Of a DNA stretch of 64,000 nt, positions 25,433-32,863 are shown one piece after another. Position 1 is the stretch's first letter; every line of letters starts with the position of its first letter. Under the pieces are notes generated by a model. It was not told the origin of the DNA. It worked only from the letters and a program-made list of their open reading frames with translations, and did not search any database. Source of the DNA: Brucella gallinifaecis (GTDB lineage: Bacteria > Pseudomonadota > Alphaproteobacteria > Rhizobiales > Rhizobiaceae). Both the position numbers and the translations under genes were made by a program. The DNA lies in contig NZ_ML636809.1 of assembly GCF_006476605.1 (NCBI RefSeq), positions 1 through 64,000 of the forward strand. The letters run 5' to 3'.

Positions 25433-25461
25433 AAAGGGGCAGTCGTGTGCTGCCCTTTCTT
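25433..25461 (+). terminator. Hairpin terminator
   Basis: AAAGGGGCAG, 7-base loop, CTGCCCTTT with one bulged base and a T-rich end (TTCTT), 14 bases after the truncated DUF892 gene. Confidence 0.6.
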
Positions 25462-25523
25462 AACTCAGTTGCGGATTGAAAAGGCTAAGACGATGTTATC
25501 CAAGCCAATACCCGAGTAGGCAA

Positions 25524-26313
25524 TGTAACTTTAACCTATGCGCGAACACAGCTGTATCTATGATACTGATATCATGGGGATTTCAAGCATGCTATTTCAC
25601 GCCAGGTCTGCATGGCAGACTGGCGGAGAAAGCGGTGGTTGGAGCGGGGAAAGTGATGAAGATTGTAAATTGGATCGTGTATGGACGCAAACTTTTGCAA
25701 ATGGCGCGCTGATTTGAACCGCTTCATCATCCGCTCGCGTCGCCGTATAGGCTGGTGGGAATTCTCTGCCCGATTGTTCAAACTCTTATGCTGACGGTGA
25801 TCACATTGAGTGAGACCAATCTCCCGCTTGGCGGCACCATAAGAGCCAAGCTTGTCTGTGACCATGACACGGGGAGAAACACCCTGACTGCTTAGTAATT
25901 TACGCATGAAACGCTTGGCAGCCTGGGTATCACGGCGTTTCTGTACCAAAATATCAAGGACAAAGCCGTCCTGATCGACAGCCCGCCACAAAATATGCCG
26001 CTCACCTTTGATGGTAATGAAACCTCATCAAGGTGCCATTTACCGCCAAGGCGCGGCGTGCGGCAACGGATCTGATTGGCATAGTCCCGACCAAACTTCT
26101 CCGCCTATTCCCGCACCGTCTTATGGGTAACAATAATGCCGCGGTAAGCTAGCATGTCTTCAACCATGCGAAAGCTCAGTGGAAAACGGAAATACAGCCA
26201 AACCGCTTCAGCAATAATCTCGGCCGGAAAACGATGGCGGTGATAAAGCGAGGCGCGGCTGTCGGTCATAACCAATTCTATAATCGCACAAACTTACGGA
26301 AACTTAAGGTTAC
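25524..26313 (-). mobile_element. IS6-like insertion sequence, decayed, inside a transporter gene
   Basis: About 790 bp, bounded by TGTAACTTTAACC on the left and GGTTAC on the right (inverted GTAAC(C/T)TTAA). It carries a broken IS6-family transposase gene and cuts off the 5' part of the binding-protein pseudogene that follows. The left 93 bases (25524-25616) recur with one difference at 61182-61274. No matching target duplication is visible at the two edges, consistent with later rearrangement. Confidence 0.7.
25572..26269 (-). pseudogene. IS6-family transposase with one stop and one frameshift
   Basis: From ATG 26269 the frame reads SLYHRHRFPAEIIAEAVWLY, then SFRMVEDMLAYRGIIVTHKT and a TAG where the family has tryptophan (VREWAEKFG), then RLGGKWHLDEV. 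A frameshift near 26020 joins HILWRAVDQDGFVLDILVQK and VTDKLGSYGAAKREIG, with DDE residues near D of WHLDEV, D of VTDKL and E of NRAENSHQP. Without suppression it cannot make a working transposase. Confidence 0.8.
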
Positions 26314-27155
26314 GATGCCGCGCTCGGTCACCGTCAATGATTTTGGCGGCGGTGCAAAATCACTGCAGGCTTTGGTCGGCTCGGTCGACGTGGTCAGCGG
26401 GGCCTATGAACACACCATCCGCATGCAAAATCGCGGTCAGGATATCAAGGCGATCTGCGAACTTGGTCAGTTTCCCGGGATCTGCATCGCGGTGCGCAAG
26501 GACCTCGCAGGCGAGATCAAAACCATTGCCGACCTCAAAGGCCAGAATGTCGGGGTGACGGCACCGGGGTCGTCAACCTCGCTGTTCCTGCAATATGCAT
26601 TGATCAAGAACGGCCTCTGAGCGGATGATGCATCCATTATCGGTGTTGGCGGCGGCGCCAGCGCTGTAGCAGCCGTCAAAAAGGGTGAAATCGCTGCCCT
26701 TGTGCACCTCGATCCAGTCATTACCCGTCTGGAGGTCGACGGTGATATCACCATCCTTCTCGATACCCGCACGGAAGCGGGAACCCGCGCCTTGTTCGGT
26801 GGCACCCCCCCCCGCCGCCATCACCTATGTCCAGCAAAGCTTCATCGACGCCAACCCCATCACCACCCAGCGCGTGGTCAATGCCTTTGTCAAATCGCTG
26901 AACTGGATCCACCAGGCATCCGCTGATGATGTGGCCGACGCCGTGCCGGAGGAATACCTGCTGGGTGACCGCGCCCTCTATAAGACCGGATTTGAGAAAT
27001 CGCGCGCCATGTATTCCGAAAAAGGCATCATCGCAGCCGATGGTTTTGACAGCATGATGAACATGCTCAAGGCGCTTGATCCCGAACTCGCCGATTCAAA
27101 GATCAGCTTCGAGCAGACCTTTGACCCGCGATTTGCGCAAGCGGCCAAGACGTAA
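26314..27155 (+). pseudogene. NitT/TauT-type ABC transporter substrate-binding protein, disrupted
   Basis: The conserved core is readable: a GSVDVVSGAYEHTIRMQNRG segment, AVRKDLAGEIKTIADLKGQN, VTAPGSSTSLFLQYAL. Then there is a TGA near 26620, then IIGVGGGASAVAAVKKGEIA, a frameshift at a run of nine to ten C bases (about 26807), and the C-terminal LNWIHQASADDVADAVPEEY to FDPRFAQAAKT. The signal peptide and N-terminus were lost at the IS6-like element. Three independent lesions make it dead. The relatives bind nitrate, taurine or pyrimidine-type ligands. Confidence 0.8.
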
Positions 27156-27453
27156 CAGGGTTAAACCAGCATCATCTGTTCCGGCAAGCCTGTGCTGCCG
27201 GAACAGCCCGCAGCACCTTTGATCGAGCTTTGATCGCGAAAGCGACAATTCCGACACGACGGGTCAGCCGATCGAACCAATTGCTCCGACGCGCGTTTAA
27301 AAACCGAGAATTTCGCGCGAAGGAACATCAACTTGACGCAACAGGCAGTAACGCAGAAGCGACAATTGCGGCAGTCCCGGCCCTAGGGAAACAACCCCGA
27401 AAATCACCCTGACCACCCGACAAAAGCCCGCGCACCGGCATTACGATGTCATC

Positions 27454-28557
27454 GTGGTGGGTGCCGGCATCAGTGGCGCGCTGATCGCCCAGGCGCTGAT
27501 GGACGGCAAACGGAAAATCGCGATCCTCGATCGTCGGCGACCGGTGTTTGGCAGCACAATGGCCAGCACCGCGATGCTGCAGCATGAGATCGATGTTCCA
27601 CTGTTCAAGCTCAAGAAGCTTTTGACAGCGAAAGCCGCCGAGCGCATCTGGCAACGCTCGGCCGACAGTGTCGATGCCTTGATCAAGCTGACAGGAGAGC
27701 TTGATATAAATTGTAGCATGCAGCGCAAAAAGACCCTCTATCTGGCCAGTGACGAGTATGGCGCACGCGCGCTCAAGGAAGAAGTCGAAGCGCGGCAGGC
27801 GATTGGCCTTCGTGCGGAACTTCTCGACGCCCACACATTGAAGCAACGCTTTGCGATCGAGCGGACGGCTGCGATTGAAAGCGATATGTCGGCCTCCGCC
27901 AATCCCGCCCAATTGACCGCAGGTTTGTTGCGGCACTGCGTGAAAGGCGGTATCGAAATCATTCGCGACACGGAAATCACCGATTTTCTCAGTCTCAACG
28001 ATCAGATCGCTCTCGCCACCGCGCAAGGCGCGGTGATAAGCGCCGGCGCTGTCGTGTTCTGCACCGGCTATCAATTCCTCAAAGCGCTGGCGCATAAGAA
28101 TCATCAGATCATCTCGACCTGGGCGATCGCAGGTACCAAGCAACAGCCCACACCCGCCTGGCTGCGTGATTATCTGGTCTGGGAGGCGTCCGATCCCTAT
28201 CTTTCTTTTCGCACGGCCAGCGATGGCAGACTGATCGCCGGTGGCGAGGATGAAGCCTCTGAGGACGCGTTTGAGGACCCACAAAAAGCCGCGGGGAAAA
28301 GCCAGACAATTGCCGGCAAAATTAGCGCATTGATCGGCTGTGACATACGCAAGCCCGCTTATCAATGGTCGGCGGCCTTCGGCTCGACGCCCACGGGTAC
28401 GCCGATGATCGGGGCCATCGATGGCCATCCAAATGTCTATGCTGCGATGGGCTATGGTGGCAACGGCATCACCTTCAGCAAGATCGCTGCGGAAATTCTC
28501 GCCAAGGCGATCGGTGGCGGGGAAGATCGCGACGCAGCACTGTTCGCCTTTCTCTAG
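27454..28557 (+). CDS. FAD-dependent oxidoreductase (DAO family), start doubtful
   Basis: The frame from GTG 27454 gives 367 residues with GAGISGALIAQALMDGKRK, a long substrate domain, GAVVFCTGYQFLKAL and the C-terminal YAAMGYGGNGITFSKIAAEI. The first beta strand (HYDVIV) lies upstream of GTG 27454 and is needed for FAD binding, but no normal start codon or ribosome site precedes it. A second upstream frame (QQAVTQKRQLRQSRP) runs into it only after a frame change at CCCTAGGG near 27382. So the gene has probably lost its proper N-terminus, although the rest is intact. A fragment of a paralogue is at 2911. Confidence 0.6.
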   Translation: MVGAGISGALIAQALMDGKRKIAILDRRRPVFGSTMASTAMLQHEIDVPLFKLKKLLTAKAAERIWQRSADSVDALIKLTGELDINCSMQRKKTLYLASDEYGARALKEEVEARQAIGLRAELLDAHTLKQRFAIERTAAIESDMSASANPAQLTAGLLRHCVKGGIEIIRDTEITDFLSLNDQIALATAQGAVISAGAVVFCTGYQFLKALAHKNHQIISTWAIAGTKQQPTPAWLRDYLVWEASDPYLSFRTASDGRLIAGGEDEASEDAFEDPQKAAGKSQTIAGKISALIGCDIRKPAYQWSAAFGSTPTGTPMIGAIDGHPNVYAAMGYGGNGITFSKIAAEILAKAIGGGEDRDAALFAFL

Positions 28558-28624
28558 CCGCAGCACGTCGGCACCGGCAAACTGCGTGCAAGCCGCAGTC
28601 CGCAGGCGTGCCCGAAAGCCTGAC

Positions 28625-28648
28625 GGAACAATCCGCAACGCGCGCGTT
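28625..28648 (+). promoter_or_regulatory. Possible EcfG-type promoter
   Basis: GGAAC, 15-base spacer, CGTT, about 130 bases before the gene at 28780. The spacer is one base short. Confidence 0.35.
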
Positions 28649-28779
28649 TATCCTTCTACGAGCCTTTGCAGCCGCTTGGTTTACCCTATCAAGGGTTGCG
28701 AAAGAATCAAGCTCCAGGCACGATCGCCTTGACAGTCGTGGCCTGGCGTAACGATCTTATAACCGGAGCAGGAAAACGC

Positions 28780-28944
28780 ATGACGTCCCACCACACCGAT
28801 CCCCTCACCCAGGATGAAGATATCAAGTTTCTGGCGAAAAACTCCGATCTGTCACCGCTTCAGGCCAAAGCGCTGATCGAAAAATTTGGCCGTGACCGCG
28901 AAAAATTGCTCGAGGAGGCCAAGCGGTTCAAAGCGGAAAGCTGA
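28780..28944 (+). CDS. 54-residue DUF3606-like helical protein (paralogue 2)
   Basis: ATG at 28780 behind GGAGCAGGAAAACGC. DPLTQDEDIKFLAKNSDLSP then LIEKFGRDREKLLEEAKRF repeats the pattern of the gene at 22542-22706. Small, charged, helical; function unknown. The strong protein-level conservation between the two short genes supports both. Confidence 0.75.
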   Translation: MTSHHTDPLTQDEDIKFLAKNSDLSPLQAKALIEKFGRDREKLLEEAKRFKAES

Positions 28945-29093
28945 TCCTCGCCGGGCTGAGCACCATTTCGCCTCTCACGCTGGAAGGAGGGGATGGCGTC
29001 CTGCGCAAACCATAAAGCATCGGCTGAATGAAGCGGGGCAGCGGTGCAACGCCCCGCGCGCCCGGTGTCTTATTTTTTGACGAAGACGGCGCC

Positions 29094-30173
29094 TCAACAG
29101 TCATTGGCTCGGGTTGTTGTGCCCACATGGCGCAGCCATTTCAAGGCGATCCGCTCATCCTGATCAAGCAGTGGTGCGACAACACGCAGGCGGGAGGCCG
29201 CTTGCACCATTGCTGTCAGTTGATCCTGCTCCCATTGCTCAAAAACCAACGGATGAATATAGGAGCGTCTGCAGACGACGCGTGTGTTGCAAAGCCGTTG
29301 CGCGATTCTGTCGATTTCCGCGTTCAACACCCGTTTCGACGCTGCCGCACCTTCGGGACGCGGCAAGGCTGACAATCCCTTCACAGCCGAGGCCGTCGCT
29401 GCCCAGGTCCGGAAATGCTTTGACGTGAAATCAGCCTTCGTCACATCCCGCAGATAGTCATTGATATCCTGCGAGGTGATCGCATGGCGTTTCCCTTCAT
29501 CACAGACATACTGGAACAGGTGCTGACCTGGGAGTTCCTGCAACGAGCGAATGATTGTGGCGATCCGTCTGTCGGAAATCTTCAGGTTCCAGTCCTTTCC
29601 GGATTTTCCCTTGAAGATCAGCCGCAAGTTGTTGCCATCATTTTTTAGATGACGGTTGCGCAGGGTCGTCACGCCAAAGCTCTTGTTGGAGCGCGCATAG
29701 TCGGGGCTGCCGACGCGCACAAGCAACCGGTCCATCAGCCAGACAATCGTCGCAGTCACTTTTTCACGACACAATGAGCGCCGCCGCATATCGGCCTCGA
29801 CCTGCCGGCGCAAGCTGCTCAACACGGTTGCGAAATCACCCAGACTGGAGAACTTCGTCTCGCCCTGCATTGCTGACCATTCGGAATGATAGCGATATTG
29901 TTTGCGCCCACGCAGATCCCTGCCCGTTGCCTGAATATGGCCGTTGGGATGCGCGCAGATCCAGACATCCTGCCAGGCGGGCGGAATGGCCAGCGCCTTG
30001 ATGCGCTCAATGTCGCCGGCAGAGACGCGGCCTGCGCCAACGCCCTTATAACGGAAACCCGCACCGCAGCGCAGGCGTTGAATGCCGGGCTCACTGTCGC
30101 TGACATAGTGCAGGTCGCGCTCAAGCACCGGTGCGGGCTTTTCTGCAGCAGAAGCGTTCAATCGGTCAAGCAA
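29094..30173 (-). CDS. DNA topoisomerase IB (poxvirus/eukaryote-like)
   Basis: The fold is clear: N-terminal beta domain RDLHYVSDSEPGIQRLRCG, then IPPAWQDVWICAHPNGHIQA and a catalytic domain with YARSNKSFGVTTLRNRH (Arg/Lys), SKHFRTWAATASA (Arg/His) and the nucleophile Tyr in RRSYIHPLV near the C-terminus. It relaxes supercoils through a 3'-phosphotyrosine. I choose TTG 30173 after AGAGGTG: the ATG at 30215 lies only two bases below the -10 box of the EcfG promoter at 30217 and would be in or before the transcription start. This gives 359 residues. It is divergent to a Ku gene with facing stress promoters. Confidence 0.88.
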   Translation of the reverse strand: MLDRLNASAAEKPAPVLERDLHYVSDSEPGIQRLRCGAGFRYKGVGAGRVSAGDIERIKALAIPPAWQDVWICAHPNGHIQATGRDLRGRKQYRYHSEWSAMQGETKFSSLGDFATVLSSLRRQVEADMRRRSLCREKVTATIVWLMDRLLVRVGSPDYARSNKSFGVTTLRNRHLKNDGNNLRLIFKGKSGKDWNLKISDRRIATIIRSLQELPGQHLFQYVCDEGKRHAITSQDINDYLRDVTKADFTSKHFRTWAATASAVKGLSALPRPEGAAASKRVLNAEIDRIAQRLCNTRVVCRRSYIHPLVFEQWEQDQLTAMVQAASRLRVVAPLLDQDERIALKWLRHVGTTTRANDC

Positions 30174-30216
30174 GTGGCACCTCTTAGCGTTAGCGCAGCG
30201 AAAGCCTGCAGCCATC

Positions 30217-30241
30217 AACGCAGAGCGCCCGGCCGGGTTCC
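30217..30241 (-). promoter_or_regulatory. EcfG-type promoter of topoisomerase IB
   Basis: Minus strand GGAAC, 16-base spacer, CGTT: full consensus. Confidence 0.7.
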
Positions 30242-30258
30242 CGGTTATGCGACGCTGC

Positions 30259-30283
30259 GGAACCAAGCCACGATTGGCGAGTT
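30259..30283 (+). promoter_or_regulatory. EcfG-type promoter of the first Ku gene
   Basis: GGAAC, 16-base spacer, AGTT, 53 bases before the Ku start codon. Confidence 0.6.
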
Positions 30284-30288
30284 CAATC

Positions 30289-30322
30289 CTGCAATCGGGC
30301 CTGCAATCGGGCCTGCAATCGA
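30289..30322. repeat. Tandem 12-base repeat in the Ku leader
   Basis: The unit CTGCAATCGGGC occurs nearly three times in a row (ending CTGCAATCGAAA) between the stress promoter and the Ku start. It falls in the untranslated leader; copy number may vary. Confidence 0.6.
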
Positions 30323-30335
30323 AAGGGATAAAACG

Positions 30336-31133
30336 GTGCCCAGTGCGTTTTGGAAAGGCTATCTCAAACTCTCGCTCGTCACCTGTGCAGTTGAACTGCG
30401 ACCGGCCACCAGTGACAGCGAACGCGTGCGCTTTCACACGCTCAACGAGAAGACCGGAAATCGGGTGATCAGTCGTTACGTCGATCAGCAGAGCCAGAAA
30501 CCGGTGCGCGATCAGGACCAGGCGAAAGGTTTCGAGAAAGCGGAAGGTGGCTATATCATCCTGGAGGACGACGAGCTTGAAGCCGTCGCGCTGGACAGCA
30601 CGCGAACCATCGATATCGACAGATTTGTCCCACGCGACACCATTGGCTGGATCTGGTATGACAAGCCACATTTTCTGACCCCCGCCGATAAGGTTGGCGC
30701 GGAAGCTTTTGCAGTTATTCGCGAGGCCATGGACAGCGCCGGCGTCTCCGGTCTGGCGCGTCTTGTGATGTATCGCCGCGAGCGTGCCGTTCTGCTCGAG
30801 CCACGCGACAAGGGCATTGTGCTCTGGACACTGCGCTACGGCGACGAAGTGCGTGATGAGAAAGACTATTTCAGTGCGATCGAGGCGAACAAGCCCGAAA
30901 AGAAAATGCTGACCATGGTGCGCAGCCTCATCAAGAACAAGACGGAAGACTGGAACGAGCAACTGCTGACAGATCCCGTGCAGAAAAACCTCAAGCGGAT
31001 GATCGCCGCCAAGAAAAAGAAAACGAAACCGCATGCCGCAAGCAAGCGCCAGGCCAATCCGTCAGGCGGGGGCAATGTCATTGATATCATGGAAGCGCTG
31101 CGCAGGAGTCTGGAAAAAGACCGCAAGAAATAG
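30336..31133 (+). CDS. ku: Ku protein, non-homologous end joining (copy 1)
   Basis: GTG start at 30336 after AAAGGGA. 265 residues with the bacterial Ku core: VPSAFWKGYLKLSLVTCAVE, HTLNEKTGNRVISRYVDQQS, then VIREAMDSAGVSGLARLVMY and the C-terminal VIDIMEALRRSLEKDRKK. Ku forms a ring on DNA ends and recruits LigD; the LigD gene lies at 62.3 kb in this window. It is divergent from topoisomerase IB with an EcfG promoter, so it is probably made in stationary phase or stress. The longer upstream frame starting at 29886 is only the antisense of the topoisomerase gene. Confidence 0.93.
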   Translation: MPSAFWKGYLKLSLVTCAVELRPATSDSERVRFHTLNEKTGNRVISRYVDQQSQKPVRDQDQAKGFEKAEGGYIILEDDELEAVALDSTRTIDIDRFVPRDTIGWIWYDKPHFLTPADKVGAEAFAVIREAMDSAGVSGLARLVMYRRERAVLLEPRDKGIVLWTLRYGDEVRDEKDYFSAIEANKPEKKMLTMVRSLIKNKTEDWNEQLLTDPVQKNLKRMIAAKKKKTKPHAASKRQANPSGGGNVIDIMEALRRSLEKDRKK

Positions 31134-31812
31134 CTTTGGGCGCAGCCCTGTCGCAAGACGCGCAAACCCGATTGGCCATCCGTTGAAAAATGCATCGCTT
31201 TAACGCGATATGCACTCAGGAGATTGCCCGCTTTCGTCACCTGCCGCAATCCTCCCAACATGCCAGCTATCAGCTGGCGCTTGCGTGGTTAAAGCCGAAG
31301 AGCCCGTGACAATTGCCGGTTTCATGTCCATTTCCATCGCCATCAGCGACCGGATTGCCCTGCCGTGATTGCTGGTTCCGGGCACAGTGAAACCCGTCGC
31401 CTTGCTTATCCGGACACATGGCTTGGGGCCAATCAGCCGCATCCTAGACATGCCCGACCCCTGCCTGCACAGTTGGGCCCTGCACTGTTGAGCCCTGCAA
31501 TTGACGGCGTATTTTCAAGCGGCGGCAGCTGCCGGCTGCAATTCTTTTGGTCACCATACTTAAGCGATTTAAATATTATTATTCCCTTTATTATATAGTC
31601 TTGAATTTAAAGCATGCAAACCTGCAATAACTTGCCATTTTCGAACGCCACTTCGAAAGATATAAGCGCGTTAATTGGTTCTTTAACAAAATCTTAACCA
31701 TCCTCTATAATAATAGGCATTATAACCACTCTTTCTATGCGCTAATATTTATATTTCTACTGTCTAATATTGCATTGTCTATTTTCGTATCAGAGTCGGT
31801 CCGAGAACTTAT
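31134..31812. other. Low-information intergenic stretch
   Basis: About 680 bases with falling GC toward 31.6-31.8 kb. Small frames lack ribosome sites. I see no gene, terminator or repeat that I can support; it ends at the IS5 relic. Confidence 0.5.
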
Positions 31813-32607
31813 TCATGTTGAACAAAGTCTTCGTAGCATGAGGTGAATTGATGCCAATTCGAGAAAGGCGAGTGCATTTCTCGACAGGTTCTCAAGATCC
31901 TTTGCCAGTCTTCGACATCTCCCCAGCCACGCAAATGTGGGCTCAACGACCTAGCGCCGTGGCAATATCTCGAAGCCCTTGGCAGTATCGGACCGTTTCA
32001 CGATCTCGATGGTCAGGCCGGGCATGGCCTTCTTCTGACCCTTGGCAAAGACCGCCCCCCTGATAACCGCCATCAGCAAACAGCTGCTTCAAAAAAGGAT
32101 AACCCCAAACAGCGTCTTCAGGACCAGCACGCCGCCGTCGCGCTCCTGGATGTCGGCCGGATGGACTAACGCATGCAGCAAAAGCCCTACCGTATCAACG
32201 AGGATATGACGCTTCTTGTCTTTGATCTTTTTCTCAGCATCATACCCGAACGGGTCGACACAACGCCCCCTTTTTCCGCGCCTTTGACGCTTTGGCTGTC
32301 GATGACCGCTGCAGTTGGACTGGCTTCGCGGCCCATGGCTTCCCCTACATTTCAGGTAGAGTTCCTCGTGAATGCGAGCAAGCGTGCCATCCCAATTCCA
32401 GAGATCGAAATAGCCAAACAACGTGCTACGGGGCGGCAGATCTTTCGGTACGGCGCGCCATTGGCAACCTGTCGACAGGATGTACATCAGGCCGTTGACA
32501 ACCTCCCGCAACACAACCGTCCGTTTTCCCCCACCCCGCTTTCCCGCCGGGATCAACGGCTCGACAAGGGTCCATTCCTCATCCGTCAGGTCACTCGGAC
32601 AACGCAT
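31813..32607 (-). pseudogene. IS5-family transposase relic (different subgroup from the 3.5-kb element)
   Basis: From ATG 32607: PSDLTDEEWTLVEPLIPAG, then NGLMYILSTGCQWRAVPKDL, a frameshifted catalytic region (GHRQPKRQRRGKRGR replaces the expected IDSQSVKSAEKGG), then GYDAEKKIKDKKRHILVDT. After a stop at 32089 the rest is readable in shifted frames: KQLFADGGYQG, TIEIVKRSDTAKGFEILPRR, CRRLAKDLENLSRNALAFLE, ending at a TGA at 31813. At least three frame lesions, so inactive. Confidence 0.8.
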
Positions 32608-32742
32608 TTGCTGCGATCATAGCGTCCGCGGCTCTCTGTCGTCCGCATTGAGCCTTCCTCACATGAAAAGATGCATTAAGGAATCACAACTCAGAGACAA
32701 CTGCAAACCCTGTTGCAGCTAATTAATTCTGAATACAAATAA

Positions 32743-32760
32743 AGTGTCCGGACGGACACT
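32743..32760. promoter_or_regulatory. 18-base inverted repeat upstream of the autotransporter gene
   Basis: AGTGTCCG, two bases, CGGACACT: perfect arms, 104 bases before the autotransporter ATG. A dimeric regulator site is the likely reading; no regulator gene can be assigned. Confidence 0.45.
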
Positions 32761-32863
32761 CAGACCTGCGCGTAACAGTGCGTAGTGAAAAGTGGATTTC
32801 TCAGACATGCGACTGCGGTCAACCGGAACAATGCCCGCTGAGGCGATCATCTTAGAGGCTTGA

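Noticed and set aside
27328-28638. 436-codon open frame on the minus strand
   Set aside because: It is the mirror of the FAD oxidoreductase gene, has no ribosome site and resembles no family.
29886-30335. Long N-terminal extension of the first Ku frame
   Set aside because: It is antisense to the topoisomerase IB gene; Ku homology and a ribosome site begin at GTG 30336.
30216-31034. N-terminal extension of the topoisomerase IB frame to 646 codons
   Set aside because: It is antisense to Ku and crosses the stress promoters; family homology starts near residue 1 of the revised gene.
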